DNA of 64,000 bases from Propioniciclava flava. Lineage in GTDB: Bacteria; Actinomycetota; Actinomycetes; Propionibacteriales; Propionibacteriaceae. The notes under the pieces were generated by a model that was not told the DNA's origin, ran no database searches, and worked only from the letters and a program-made list of their open reading frames with translations. Made by a program: the position numbers and the translations under genes. Positions 1-9,314 of this stretch are shown here, one piece after another. Location: assembly GCF_004126535.1 (NCBI RefSeq), contig NZ_PPCV01000001.1, forward strand, positions 124,001 to 188,000. The letters run 5' to 3'. Within the stretch, counting starts at the first letter, position 1. Each line of letters starts with the position of its first letter.

Positions 1-1038
1 GCGCTGCGCGCCGGATTCGATCCCGCACGCATCGGTCTCCACGGCAACAACAAGTCCGAGGAACTCCTGCGGCTCGCGCTGAGCACAGGAGTGGGACGCA
101 TCATCATCGACAGTTCCGATGAGATCACCAGGCTTGAGCGGATCGGAGCGGAACTGGGGGTGCGGCCTCCGGTGCTCATCCGTGTTACCACCGGCGTGGA
201 AGCGCACACCCATGAATACATCGCAACCGCGCACGAGGATCAAAAGTTCGGATTCTCCATCGCGGGCGGGCAGGCGCTCGTCGCGTTGGTGCGCTGCCAA
301 GGCAGCCCCCACCTGGACCTCGTGGGTCTTCACAGCCATATCGGCTCCCAGATCTTCGACACCAACGGGTTCGAGGTCGCCGCGCGCCGCACCCTGCGGT
401 TGATGAGTCAGTTCAAGGAAGCCACCGGCGTCACCCTGCCGGAACTGGATCTGGGGGGCGGTTTCGGTATCGCCTACACCATTGATGATTCGCCCGCGAC
501 GCCCGCCGACCTCGCCAGGGGACTGTCCGACATCATCGAGCACGAGTGCCGCGCCTTCGGACTCGACAAGCCGCTCCTCTCGCTGGAGCCCGGACGCGCC
601 ATCAGCGGCCCTCCGGGAACGGCGCTCTACACGGTGGGCACGATCAAGGACGTCGAACTGGGCGGGGGGCAATCCCGCCGCTACATCAGCGTGGACGGGG
701 GGATGAGCGACAACATCCGTCCGGCCCTCTACGCCGCCGAGTACTCCGCCGTCGTCGCCAACCGCGTCACCACCGCACCGCCCACGCTCTCGCGGGTGGT
801 GGGTCTGCACTGTGAAGGCGGAGACATCCTCGTGCGCGATGTGTTCTTGCCCTCGGACATTGCGATTGGCGATGTCATTGCCGTGCCCGCCGCGGGCGCC
901 TACAGCAGGTCGATGGCGAGCAACTACAACCACACCCCGCGCCCGGCAGTGGTGGGGGTCCGGGACGGTAAAGTGTCGGTCATCCTTCGGCGCGAGACGC
1001 TGGACGATCTGCTGGCCCTCGACGCCGGCCTGGACTGA
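1..1038 (+). CDS. lysA: Diaminopimelate decarboxylase, 5' truncated by the window edge
   Basis: Converts meso-diaminopimelate to L-lysine with PLP, the last step of lysine synthesis. The frame is open from base 1 and encodes about 345 residues, so the N-terminal part with the PLP lysine lies outside the window. Visible family motifs are HGNNKS near the left edge, HSHIGSQ, the glycine-rich GGGFG stretch that binds the PLP phosphate, EPGR, and the HCEGGD segment carrying the active-site cysteine supplied across the dimer interface. hom follows after 24 nt in the same direction, the usual actinobacterial lysA-hom order for aspartate-family amino acids. The identity is firm; the start is not visible. 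Confidence 0.96.
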   Translation, partial: ALRAGFDPARIGLHGNNKSEELLRLALSTGVGRIIIDSSDEITRLERIGAELGVRPPVLIRVTTGVEAHTHEYIATAHEDQKFGFSIAGGQALVALVRCQGSPHLDLVGLHSHIGSQIFDTNGFEVAARRTLRLMSQFKEATGVTLPELDLGGGFGIAYTIDDSPATPADLARGLSDIIEHECRAFGLDKPLLSLEPGRAISGPPGTALYTVGTIKDVELGGGQSRRYISVDGGMSDNIRPALYAAEYSAVVANRVTTAPPTLSRVVGLHCEGGDILVRDVFLPSDIAIGDVIAVPAAGAYSRSMASNYNHTPRPAVVGVRDGKVSVILRRETLDDLLALDAGLD

Positions 1039-1062
1039 CGGACTGCGAGGACGACGAGGACC

Positions 1063-2361
1063 ATGATGACGATCGGGGACGCCCCTGTGCGGGTGGCGCT
1101 GCTGGGCTGCGGCGTCGTGGGTTCACAGGTGGCGCGGATTCTGGTGGAGCAGGCCGACGACCTGCGTGAGCGTGTCGGTCGGCCGCTGGAACTGGTGGGG
1201 ATCGGGGTGCGCCGAGACATTCCGCGTCCCGGGATCGATCCGGCCCTCCTGACGACCGACGTCGCTTCGCTGGTGCGTCGTGAGGATGTGGACATCGTCG
1301 TCGAGATGGTCGGCGGCATCGAACCGACTCTGACGTACCTGCTGGATGCCATCGCTGCGGGTAAGTCGGTGGTCACCGCGAACAAGGCCCTACTGGCCCA
1401 GCATGGTGACGCCGTCTTTGACGCGGCCCGCGATTCCGACGTCGACGTCTATTACGAGGCGGCGGTGGCGGGCGCCATTCCGATCATCCGTCCCTTGCGT
1501 GAATCCTTGGTCGGGGACGCGATCACGAGCGTGCTCGGGATCGTCAATGGCACCACGAACTACATCCTCGACCAGATGCACACGCGCAAGTCGACGTTCG
1601 CTGACGCTTTGGCCGAGGCTCAGTCGCTCGGGTACGCCGAGGCGGATCCGACGGCTGACGTCGAAGGGTACGACGCGGCTGCCAAGGCGGCGATCCTGGC
1701 GTCGCTCGCCTTCCACACCCGCGTGCACCTCGATGATGTCGACCGTGAAGGGATCACGGAGATCGACGTGCAGGACATCGCCGCAGCCGAGCGCCTCGGG
1801 TGCGTGGTGAAGCTCCTGGCCCGCTGCACGGTTTCTGCCGACGGGACCGTCGCGGTGGGCGTTCACCCCACCATGGTCCCTCTCGAGCACCCGTTGGCGG
1901 GGATCCGCGGTGCCTACAACGCCGTCTTTGTCGAGTCGGTGAACGCGGGACGACTGATGTTCATGGGGCCCGGTGCGGGCGGTTCCCCCACGGCCTCGGC
2001 TGTGCTGGGTGACATCGTCACGGCGGCACGCAACCGCGTTCGCGGCGTCGCCGGTCCGGGGGAGTCGGCCTACAGCACGCCCGGGATCACCCCCCCGGGT
2101 GCAGTTCGCTCGCGGTACTACCTGTCGGTGACCGTGCGGGACGAACCGGGCGTCTTGGCCCGCGTCGCCGAGGCCATGGCTCGCCAGCAGGTCTCCATCG
2201 CGGCTGTGCGGCAAGAGCAGGGCGATGAAGGCGGCCGGGCCCACCTGGGGATTACGACGCACGAGGCGACGCACGATGCTGTGCGGGCTGTGGTGACGCA
2301 TTTGATGAGTACGGACGACGTGCACGGCGGCGTCCGCGTGTTGCGGGTGGAAGGGGCCTGA
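1063..2361 (+). CDS. hom: Homoserine dehydrogenase with C-terminal ACT domain
   Basis: Reduces aspartate semialdehyde to homoserine, the branch point to threonine and methionine. The 432-residue protein has an N-terminal Rossmann motif (GCGVVGSQ), the ANKALLA segment, the substrate-site signature VNGTTNYIL and a downstream DVEGYDAAAK stretch. From about residue 350 a C-terminal ACT domain begins (RDEPGVLARVAEAM), the usual site of feedback control by threonine. Two ATGs stand in tandem at 1063 and 1066; a GAGG-containing stretch precedes them. The gene is flanked by lysA and thrH, with 1 nt to thrH, so the three are probably cotranscribed. Confidence 0.97.
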   Translation: MMTIGDAPVRVALLGCGVVGSQVARILVEQADDLRERVGRPLELVGIGVRRDIPRPGIDPALLTTDVASLVRREDVDIVVEMVGGIEPTLTYLLDAIAAGKSVVTANKALLAQHGDAVFDAARDSDVDVYYEAAVAGAIPIIRPLRESLVGDAITSVLGIVNGTTNYILDQMHTRKSTFADALAEAQSLGYAEADPTADVEGYDAAAKAAILASLAFHTRVHLDDVDREGITEIDVQDIAAAERLGCVVKLLARCTVSADGTVAVGVHPTMVPLEHPLAGIRGAYNAVFVESVNAGRLMFMGPGAGGSPTASAVLGDIVTAARNRVRGVAGPGESAYSTPGITPPGAVRSRYYLSVTVRDEPGVLARVAEAMARQQVSIAAVRQEQGDEGGRAHLGITTHEATHDAVRAVVTHLMSTDDVHGGVRVLRVEGA

Positions 2362-2362
2362 C

Positions 2363-2971
2363 ATGCTGATGGCGTGCTTGGACTTGGAAGGCGTCCTGGT
2401 TCCTGAGATCTGGATCGGGGTGGCCGAGCGCACGGGGATCGATGAACTGCGGCTCACGACGCGTGACATTGCCGACTACGACGAACTGATGACCCATCGG
2501 CTGTCCGTCTTGGACGCCCATGGCATCGGGCTCAGCCAGATCCAGGACGTGATCGCGTCGTTGTCGTCGCTGCCGGGAGCTCCCGCCTTCCTGGACTGGC
2601 TGCGGGAGCGCTTCCAGGTGGTGATCTTGTCGGACACCTTCTACGAGTTCGGTATGCCGTTGATGGCACAGTTGGGCCATCCGACGCTGCTGTGTCACCG
2701 GCTCGACGTCCGCGATGATCGCATCGTCGGGTACACGTTGCGGCAACGGGACCAAAAGACGAAGGCCGTCGCGGCCTTGCAGTCGCTGAATCTGCGCGTG
2801 GTGGCCAGCGGCGACTCCTACAACGACACCGGCATGCTCACCCAGGCCGATGCGGGGATCTTGTTCGACCCCCCGACCTCGGTGATCGAGGAGTTCCCCC
2901 AGTTCCCGGTGGCACGTGACTACGAACAACTGCGGGAGGCTTTCTCCCAGGCGGCTCAGCGTGTCGGCTAA
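2363..2971 (+). CDS. thrH: ThrH-type phosphoserine phosphatase / homoserine phosphotransferase
   Basis: A HAD-superfamily enzyme of 202 residues that matches Pseudomonas ThrH along its whole length. Shared features include the N-terminal ACLDLEGVL motif with the nucleophile aspartate, the LSDTFYEF region and GDSYNDT near residue 155. ThrH can hydrolyse phosphoserine and can transfer the phosphate to homoserine, bypassing ThrB. The gene starts 1 nt after hom, at the length expected from ThrH; GTGGAAGGGG upstream can act as ribosome binding site. In most actinobacteria hom is followed by thrC and thrB; neither is here. A role in threonine synthesis is inferred from this position. Confidence 0.93.
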   Translation: MLMACLDLEGVLVPEIWIGVAERTGIDELRLTTRDIADYDELMTHRLSVLDAHGIGLSQIQDVIASLSSLPGAPAFLDWLRERFQVVILSDTFYEFGMPLMAQLGHPTLLCHRLDVRDDRIVGYTLRQRDQKTKAVAALQSLNLRVVASGDSYNDTGMLTQADAGILFDPPTSVIEEFPQFPVARDYEQLREAFSQAAQRVG

Positions 2972-4166
2972 CAGCGCGACGGAGGGCGCAGCCCAGCCCG
3001 CGCCGTGGACGTGGCGCTCAGCGCTGATCCAGGTGGGGTGGTTCCTCCCCCCGATGGTGGCCGCACTCGTGATCGCCGCCATCACCATCCCCGGCGGGAG
3101 CCTGTTCCCATGGGCGCCCGCGATGATCGACCTGGATGTCTACCGACGCACGGGATCGATGCTCCTCGCCGGGCAGGACTTCTATGTTGCCGACGGCCTG
3201 CCCTGGATCTATCCGCCGTTTGCCGCGCTGTTCACCATCCCCTTGGCGGTCGTCCCACTCGCGGTCGCTCAGGTGGCATGGATCGCCCTCACCGTCACGC
3301 TTCTCATGGCGATGCTCTATCGCCTGGGGCTGTCCGGGTGGGTTTTGAGCCTGGCGACCACGGTGGCCGTCGTGTGTGCCGAGCCGGTGCGTGAGACGCT
3401 CGGCTTTGGGCAGTTGGGGGTTTTGCTGGTGGCGGCGGCGGTGCTGGATTCCCTCCCCGGCCGACGAATCCTGCCGCGGCGGATCCTGCCGGAAGGAACG
3501 TGGATCGGTCTTGCTACGGCCGTGAAGCTGACCCCTGCGACGGTGGCCGCCTACCAGTTCTTTGCGGGGCGTCGGCGTTCGGGTCTGGTCGCCTTCTTCA
3601 CATTCGTGGCCGCGACCGGCCTGGGAGTGCTCCTGCTACCCGCCGGTTCCCTGCACTACTGGAGCGGACTCCTGTCGGGGAATTCAGGAATCAACAGCGG
3701 CATCATCTTTAAGACCAACCAGTCGATCATGGGTGCGTGGGCGCGGCTTTTCGGGGAACTCTCGCGCGGCGGGCTCGTCGTGAGTGCCCTCGTCGCTGTG
3801 GTGGGTATCGCCGTGGCCGTGATGGTTCACCGGACGGGGCAGGTGAGCCTGGCGATCTGCGTGGCGGGCCTGACCAGCTTGCTGGCGTCGCCGATCAGTT
3901 GGTCGCACCACTACGTCTGGATTGTGCCGCTCACCGTGATCCTGCTGAAGGGCAAAGACCTGTCCGCCCCGGTGCGCTGGTTCGGGCTCGCCTATGCGGC
4001 GTGGGTGTGGGTCGCGCCGTTCAAGGTCCTTCCGGGCGGTGACGGTGCGGAGTTGACCTACACGCCCGTGGAACAGCTCGTGGTCAACCTGGGCATCGCC
4101 ATGGGGTTGGTGTTTGTGCTGCTGTGCGGGGTCTCCGCCTGGCGTTCTTTGCGAGCCCAGTCCTGA
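2961..4166 (+). CDS. GT87-family polyprenol-phosphate-mannose-dependent mannosyltransferase
   Basis: A polytopic membrane protein of about 401 residues, with roughly ten hydrophobic segments. Near the N-terminus it has the GT87 pattern of an aspartate in the first outside loop (DLDVYRRTG) followed by YPPFAALF. GT87 enzymes in actinobacteria add alpha-mannose from polyprenyl-phosphate-mannose to lipoglycans or proteins on the outer membrane face; the acceptor here cannot be told. I take GTG 2961 as start, overlapping the end of thrH by 11 nt, because the residues upstream look like shadow coding of thrH; an in-frame GTG at 2916 also exists. No clear ribosome binding site decides between them. 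Confidence 0.82.
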   Translation: MSANSATEGAAQPAPWTWRSALIQVGWFLPPMVAALVIAAITIPGGSLFPWAPAMIDLDVYRRTGSMLLAGQDFYVADGLPWIYPPFAALFTIPLAVVPLAVAQVAWIALTVTLLMAMLYRLGLSGWVLSLATTVAVVCAEPVRETLGFGQLGVLLVAAAVLDSLPGRRILPRRILPEGTWIGLATAVKLTPATVAAYQFFAGRRRSGLVAFFTFVAATGLGVLLLPAGSLHYWSGLLSGNSGINSGIIFKTNQSIMGAWARLFGELSRGGLVVSALVAVVGIAVAVMVHRTGQVSLAICVAGLTSLLASPISWSHHYVWIVPLTVILLKGKDLSAPVRWFGLAYAAWVWVAPFKVLPGGDGAELTYTPVEQLVVNLGIAMGLVFVLLCGVSAWRSLRAQS

Positions 4167-4178
4167 GCAGAGCCGTGC

Positions 4179-4184
4179 TAGGCT
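4179..4184 (+). promoter_or_regulatory. Predicted -10 box upstream of rho
   Basis: TAGGCT fits the actinobacterial TANNNT -10 pattern. Transcription would start near 4191, leaving a leader of about 155 nt before rho. The leader contains G-rich and C-rich stretches that could pair, but I cannot assign it to a known regulatory family. Autoregulation of rho through its leader is known in other bacteria and only a possibility here. Confidence 0.4.
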
Positions 4185-4345
4185 TGCTTTAGCGCACCAC
4201 GTTGCGTGGCCCTGCAGGTGGGGCACCGAGCTGATTCGGTAAAGCCTGCTCCCCATTTTCCCGAGTGTCACCGCTGGTCTGCGACCGGCCCGCTGACGCC
4301 CCGCCCTCATGGCAGAGTGCCCGGAGGGAACCCGAGAGGATCCAC

Positions 4346-6154
4346 GTGTCAGACATCGATTCGATGCTTCTCCCTGACCTGAAGAAACTGGCCAGCTCGC
4401 TGGGCGTCAAGTCCACTGGTTTGCGCAAGGCGGAGTTGGCCGCTGCAGTCAAGGCGACGCAGGCGGGGCAGGGCAAGGGCGCCCGCCGTCCCAGCCGCAC
4501 GGAGGCCGCCCTGCCGCTCGAGGCGTCCGCGCCGACCGCTGAGGCGACTGCCGTGGAACGTCCCCGACGCCAGCGCTCCGCCCAGGCGAGCAGCACCCCG
4601 CAGACGTCCGGTACACGCGACGAGCAGCGCGCGTCCCAGCCCTCCACTTCGCCTGCCGCCACCGAAACACAGGAGCGCTCCGACGCCACCGCGGGGGGCG
4701 ATGACGTCGCCTCACGGCTGGAGGCCCTGGCGGCCGAGGGACCGCGCCGCAATCGCAACCGGAACCGCAACAACGACGCAAACGAACAGCGCTCCACCGC
4801 ATCCGCCCCGGCCAGCACCGACGAATCGCGCACTGCATCCAGCGCCGGGGCGAACACACACAACGCGTCCCGCTCCGCCGAAAACCCCTACGACGACGAT
4901 TCCCAGGGGGGACGCCGCAACCGGCGCCGCCGCAACCGCGACCGCAACAATCGCCGCTCGGGCGGCTCCGGTGGGCGTAACGCCGGGCTGGACAAGCTCG
5001 ACGTGGAGCCCACGGTCAACGACGACGACGTCCTCACCGAAGTCAGCGGCATTTTGGACGTCCTGGACAACTACGCCTTCGTCAGGACGTCGGGCTACTT
5101 GCCGGGCAACAATGACGCCTACGTCGCGCTCTCCATGGTGAAGAAGTGGGGGCTGCGCAAGGGCGACATCGTCACCGGTGCCATGCGTGCCCACCGCGAG
5201 GGCGAACGGCAGAAGTTCAGCCCGCTCGTCCGCATCGACACCATCAACGCGGCCGATCCGGCACTGGCGAAGGATCGTCCCGAGTTCAACAAGCTCACAC
5301 CGCTCTACCCCCAAGACCGGCTCCGCCTGGAGACGACACCCACCAACATGACAGGCCGCATCATCGATCTGGTGGCCCCGATCGGCAAGGGTCAGCGTGG
5401 CCTGATCGTCTCGCCCCCCAAGGCCGGCAAGACGATGGTCATGCAGTCCATCGCGAACGCGATCGTCGCGAACAACCCCGAGGTGCACCTGATGGTCGTC
5501 CTCGTGGACGAGCGCCCCGAGGAAGTCACCGACTTCCAGCGTTCGGTGAAGGGCGAGGTCATCGCCTCGACATTCGATCGCCCCGCCGACGATCACACGA
5601 CCGTCGCCGAACTCGCCATCGAGCGAGCCAAGCGCCTCGTGGAGCAAGGGCATGACGTCGTGATCCTGTTGGACGGCATCACCCGTTTGTCGCGTGCCTA
5701 CAACCTCGCGGCGCCCGCCTCAGGGCGCATCCTGTCTGGTGGCGTGGACTCCGCAGCGCTCTACCCGCCGAAGAAGTTCTTCGGTGCCGCCCGCAACGTC
5801 GAGAACGGTGGCTCCCTCACCATCTTGGCGACGGCGCTGGTCGAAACTGGCTCCAAGATGGACGACGTCATCTTCGAGGAGTTCAAGGGCACCGGCAACA
5901 TGGAACTGCGCCTGCGCCGTGAGATGGCCGACAAGCGGATCTTCCCCGCGATCGACGCCGTGGCGTCGGGCACACGCCGTGAGGAACAACTCATGACCCG
6001 CGAAGAGTTGGCGATCATGTGGAAGCTCCGCCGCGTCCTGTCTGGTCTGGAGGATCAGGCTGCCTTGGAGATGCTCATCAACCGCCTGCGCAAGACCCAG
6101 ACCAACTTGGAGTTCCTGCACGTCATCAGCCGGACGACGCCCAGCGCCGAGTGA
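4346..6154 (+). CDS. rho: Transcription termination factor Rho
   Basis: Hexameric RNA helicase that terminates transcription. I start at GTG 4346, preceded by GAGAGGA at good spacing, giving 602 residues; an in-frame GTG at 4265 would add 27 unlikely residues. Order of parts: a SAP-like Rho_N helix domain (residues 1-45); a low-complexity insertion rich in Arg, Asn, Ser and Ala (about 55-210); the cold-shock-like RNA-binding domain ([13 protein letters not shown]); then the RecA-like ATPase with Walker A PPKAGKT near residue 357 and Walker B ILLDGITR near 438. The insertion is typical of actinobacterial Rho. The gene stands alone, with its own predicted promoter. Confidence 0.97.
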   Translation: MSDIDSMLLPDLKKLASSLGVKSTGLRKAELAAAVKATQAGQGKGARRPSRTEAALPLEASAPTAEATAVERPRRQRSAQASSTPQTSGTRDEQRASQPSTSPAATETQERSDATAGGDDVASRLEALAAEGPRRNRNRNRNNDANEQRSTASAPASTDESRTASSAGANTHNASRSAENPYDDDSQGGRRNRRRRNRDRNNRRSGGSGGRNAGLDKLDVEPTVNDDDVLTEVSGILDVLDNYAFVRTSGYLPGNNDAYVALSMVKKWGLRKGDIVTGAMRAHREGERQKFSPLVRIDTINAADPALAKDRPEFNKLTPLYPQDRLRLETTPTNMTGRIIDLVAPIGKGQRGLIVSPPKAGKTMVMQSIANAIVANNPEVHLMVVLVDERPEEVTDFQRSVKGEVIASTFDRPADDHTTVAELAIERAKRLVEQGHDVVILLDGITRLSRAYNLAAPASGRILSGGVDSAALYPPKKFFGAARNVENGGSLTILATALVETGSKMDDVIFEEFKGTGNMELRLRREMADKRIFPAIDAVASGTRREEQLMTREELAIMWKLRRVLSGLEDQAALEMLINRLRKTQTNLEFLHVISRTTPSAE

Positions 6155-6308
6155 CACCGGGCGGCCGGGGTCGCGGGAATGCCGGGGCCCCCGAGCGCGT
6201 TTGATGTCGTGAGCCTCGTACGGCAGAATGGGGCGTCGGTACCGGTTCACGCCTGAGCGCACGCTCATCATTCTTCGGCGACCCGGTCCCTTACGAATAG
6301 GAGAATCC

Positions 6309-6521
6309 ATGAAGCAGGGTATTCACCCCGAGTACGTTGAGACCACGGTCACCTGTACCTGTGGCAACACGTTCACCACGCACTCCACCGCACCGAGCGG
6401 CGTCATCCGCGCCGAGGTGTGCGCGGCCTGCCACCCGTTCTACACGGGCAAGCAGAAGATTCTCGACACGGGCGGCCGCGTTGCCCGCTTCGAGAAGCGG
6501 TACGGCAAGCGGAACGGCTAG
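6309..6521 (+). CDS. rpmE: Ribosomal protein bL31, zinc-binding (C+) form
   Basis: A 70-residue protein of the large ribosomal subunit that bridges the subunits. The four zinc ligands are all present as Cys16, Cys18, Cys38 and Cys41 (CTC and CAAC), so this is the zinc-containing type rather than the zinc-free paralogue made under zinc starvation. The ATG at 6309 follows the Shine-Dalgarno GGAGAATCC; in-frame upstream codons back to 6228 lie in the spacer and do not resemble bL31. prfA and prmC follow, the usual order. A strong hairpin lies directly after the stop. Confidence 0.97.
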   Translation: MKQGIHPEYVETTVTCTCGNTFTTHSTAPSGVIRAEVCAACHPFYTGKQKILDTGGRVARFEKRYGKRNG

Positions 6522-6528
6522 TTCCTCT

Positions 6529-6570
6529 CGACGCCGGGTGTCAGGACATGTTTCCTGGCACCCGGCGTCG
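6529..6570 (+). terminator. Hairpin after rpmE
   Basis: Two 17-nt arms (6529-6545 and 6554-6570) pair perfectly except for one G·T, around an 8-nt loop. The T-run behind it is weak (TCGTTG), so it may work as an actinobacterial U-poor terminator or as attenuation between rpmE and prfA. Confidence 0.6.
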
Positions 6571-6608
6571 TCGTTGTCCGCCCTCACCGTCGTCTCGAGA
6601 GGACCTCA

Positions 6609-7685
6609 ATGTTTGGTCACGCCCACGAACTCGTTGCCGAGTTCGACGAGTTGACCCGTCAGCTCGCTGATCCTGCCACCCACGCCGACACGGCACTATC
6701 GCGGCGTGTCGGGCGCCGCTACGCCGAGTTGACGCCCATCATCAAGGGCCTGGCCGAGCACGAGGCGCTCGTGGCCGATCTGGAGGCGGCAAGGGAACTG
6801 GCCGCCGAGGATCCCGCGTTCGGCGCTGAGGCCGACGCCTTGGCCGAACGGCTGGGAGATCAGGAGGAGAAGCTGGCCGAACTGTTGGCGCCCCGCGATC
6901 CGCACGACAGCGCCGATGCGCTGCTGGAGATCAAGTCGGGGGAGGGCGGGGAAGAGTCCGCCCTCTTTGCGGGGGATCTGGTTCGGATGTACAGCCGTTA
7001 CGCCGAGCATCGCGGCTGGAAAGTCGAGGTGCTGGAGTCCGCCGAGACCGATCTTGGCGGCTTCAAGTCCCTGACGATGGCGGTCAAGGCCGGCAGCCAC
7101 TCCTCCCCAGACGCAATGCCGTATGGCGTCTTGAAGTTCGAGGGAGGCGTGCACCGGGTTCAGCGCGTCCCGGTGACGGAAACCCAGGGACGCATCCATA
7201 CCTCCGCAGCCGGGGTCTTGGTGATGCCCGACATCGAAGACGACACCGAGATTGAGATCGATCCCGACGACCTGCGCATCGACGTCTATCGCAGTTCGGG
7301 CAAGGGAGGGCAGGGCGTGAACACGACCGACTCGGCCGTCCGGATCACCCACCTCCCGACGGGCGTGGTGGTGACCTGCCAAAACGAGCGAAGCCAGTTG
7401 CAAAACAAGGCCTCCGCGATGAGGATCCTGCGCGCCCGCCTGGCGGCTTTGGGGGAGGAGCAGGCAGCTCAGGAGGCCGCAGCCACGCGCCGCTCCCAGG
7501 TGCGCACCGTGGACCGCTCTGAGCGGATCCGCACCTACAACTTTCCCGAGAACCGCATTGCCGACCATCGGATCGGTTACAAGGCTTACAACCTGGACGC
7601 GGTGCTGGCAGGCGATATGTCCGGTGTGATCGAGGCCCTGCAGGCCGCGGACCTGGCGGAACGATTGGCGTCCGGAGGTGCCTGA
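6609..7685 (+). CDS. prfA: Peptide chain release factor 1
   Basis: Recognises UAA and UAG stop codons and triggers peptide release. The 358-residue protein carries the catalytic GGQ at residues 233-235, followed by the conserved [15 protein letters not shown] segment, and the RF1 stop-codon tripeptide PxT as PVT at 188-190; RF2 would have SPF there. The N-terminal third is helical, as in the family. ATG 6609 has GAGAGGA upstream. prmC, which methylates this GGQ glutamine, starts 1 nt after the stop, so the substrate and its modifying enzyme are translationally coupled. Confidence 0.97.
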   Translation: MFGHAHELVAEFDELTRQLADPATHADTALSRRVGRRYAELTPIIKGLAEHEALVADLEAARELAAEDPAFGAEADALAERLGDQEEKLAELLAPRDPHDSADALLEIKSGEGGEESALFAGDLVRMYSRYAEHRGWKVEVLESAETDLGGFKSLTMAVKAGSHSSPDAMPYGVLKFEGGVHRVQRVPVTETQGRIHTSAAGVLVMPDIEDDTEIEIDPDDLRIDVYRSSGKGGQGVNTTDSAVRITHLPTGVVVTCQNERSQLQNKASAMRILRARLAALGEEQAAQEAAATRRSQVRTVDRSERIRTYNFPENRIADHRIGYKAYNLDAVLAGDMSGVIEALQAADLAERLASGGA

Positions 7686-7686
7686 G

Positions 7687-8532
7687 ATGCCCATCTCGCG
7701 CGTCGTCGCTGCCACCGCGGCGCGCCTGGGATCAGTGGCAGAAGCGCGCCTGTTGCTGTGTCACGTCCTGGGAGTCGAACCATCCGCCCTGGTGCTCGCC
7801 CCACCGCTGTCAGGTGAGGCCTCCTCGCGGCTGGAGGAGATGCTCCGCCGGCGGGAGTCAGGGGAGCCAATCCAGCACATCACGGGCCTCGCCCCGTTCC
7901 GCACCACGACCGTGGAAGTGGGGCCAGGGGTCTTTATCCCTCGCCCCGAGACCGAGGTGATGACCGGTTGGGCGTTGGAGAGGATCGCCGCCCTCACCGC
8001 TGGGGGACGTACCGCGACGGTGGTGGAGTTGTGCGCAGGCTCGGGGGCTATCACCAAGGCACTCGCCACCGAGGCACCCCAAGCCTGCTACGCGGCGGTC
8101 GAACTCTCCGACGAGGCGTGGCCCTACCTGCAGCGCAACCTCGAGGGGTTCAGGGTCGATCTTCGGCATGAGGACATGCGCGAGGCGTTTCCTGACCTCG
8201 ATGCGTCGGTCGATGTCGTGATTGCCAATCCGCCCTACGTTCCGTTGGAGCATTGGGCCGACGTCCCCGCTGAGGTGCGCGATCACGATCCCTGGATGGC
8301 ACTCGTCTCGGGGCATGATGGCCTCGACGCTATGCATGTCGTCGCCGCGGTGGCGGCACGGCTGCTGCGTCCCGGTGGCGTGGTATGCGCCGAGCATGCC
8401 GAAGTGCAAGAGCACACCGCCCCGGCCATCTTCTCCGACAGTGGGTTGTTCAGCCGGATTCAGGATCATTGTGACCTCACCGACCGGCCACGGTTCGTGA
8501 CCGCGGTACGTGCTGGCAGGATGGACGCGTGA
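7687..8532 (+). CDS. prmC: Release factor glutamine methyltransferase
   Basis: SAM-dependent enzyme that N5-methylates the glutamine of the GGQ motif in release factors. The 281-residue protein has a helical N-terminal domain (residues 1-75), the SAM-binding segment VVELCAGSGAI and the catalytic NPPY motif at residues 181-184. I choose ATG 7687, with GGAGGTG inside the end of prfA as ribosome binding site; the GTG at 7678 lies within that site. The next gene begins at the overlapping GTG 8529, so prfA-prmC-tsaC read as one unit. Confidence 0.96.
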   Translation: MPISRVVAATAARLGSVAEARLLLCHVLGVEPSALVLAPPLSGEASSRLEEMLRRRESGEPIQHITGLAPFRTTTVEVGPGVFIPRPETEVMTGWALERIAALTAGGRTATVVELCAGSGAITKALATEAPQACYAAVELSDEAWPYLQRNLEGFRVDLRHEDMREAFPDLDASVDVVIANPPYVPLEHWADVPAEVRDHDPWMALVSGHDGLDAMHVVAAVAARLLRPGGVVCAEHAEVQEHTAPAIFSDSGLFSRIQDHCDLTDRPRFVTAVRAGRMDA

Positions 8533-9311
8533 CGTATTCCGTGATCGCCGTCGGCGATGAAGAGGCGGCCTTCGACGCGGCACAGGCCGCTGTGGCCACC
8601 GGTGAGGTGATCGTTGTGCCGACGGACACCATCTACGGTGTCGGGGCGCTGGCCACGTCGGGTGCTGCGGTGCAGCGACTGCTGGACGCGAAAGAGCGCG
8701 GCAGGGACATGCCGCCCCCCGTCCTGGTTGCCGAGGTGGCCATGGTGCGCGCGCTGGCCGCGGGCGTCGATGAGCGCTTGACGGCATTGGCGGACGCATT
8801 CTGGCCCGGCGCGTTGACGATCGTCGTGACGGCGCGAGACTCGTTGCGGATGGACCTGGGGGACCGCGGGGACACCATCGCGGTGAGGGTGCCCGATCAG
8901 GCGTTCACTCGAGAACTGCTGCGGCGTACCGGTCCGCTCGCCGTGAGCAGCGCCAATGTGCATGGGCATGCCGCAGCGACGACGATCGCCGAGGCTGTCG
9001 AGCAGCTAGGGGAGCGGTGCAGCGTCTACCTGGATGCGGGGGTCGTCAACGATCCGGTACCTTCCACCATCGTGGATCTGACGAGCGAGCAGGCCACCGT
9101 GCTTCGAGAAGGTCGCATCAGCGTCAGTGAACTCAACGCGGCCGTCCCTGGGCTGATCGAGGTGCCATCGAGCGACCCGATCACCGATCCAGCGCCGGCG
9201 GAAGAGTCCATCAGCGACCCTGCCGACGACGGGCCTGCCGAGGATGAGCCTGCCAAGGATGGACGGGACGCGCGCGTCGAACCTGCTGCTCCGGGCCACG
9301 ACGAGGTCTGA
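8529..9311 (+). CDS. tsaC: L-threonylcarbamoyladenylate synthase (YrdC domain)
   Basis: Makes threonylcarbamoyl-AMP from threonine, bicarbonate and ATP for the t6A37 modification of ANN-decoding tRNAs. Residues 1-200 form the YrdC fold, with PTDTIYG near residue 36, the KERGRD region in the place of the KxR substrate motif, and SSAN near 140. The last 60 residues are an acidic, Pro/Ala-rich tail with no visible domain, which is not the Sua5 C-terminal domain. The GTG start overlaps the prmC stop by 4 nt. Position after prfA-prmC is widely conserved. Confidence 0.94.
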   Translation: MTYSVIAVGDEEAAFDAAQAAVATGEVIVVPTDTIYGVGALATSGAAVQRLLDAKERGRDMPPPVLVAEVAMVRALAAGVDERLTALADAFWPGALTIVVTARDSLRMDLGDRGDTIAVRVPDQAFTRELLRRTGPLAVSSANVHGHAAATTIAEAVEQLGERCSVYLDAGVVNDPVPSTIVDLTSEQATVLREGRISVSELNAAVPGLIEVPSSDPITDPAPAEESISDPADDGPAEDEPAKDGRDARVEPAAPGHDEV

Positions 9312-9314
9312 GCA

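Noticed and set aside
6228-6308. Longer start for rpmE
   Set aside because: The added residues do not belong to bL31, and a clear ribosome binding site stands before 6309.
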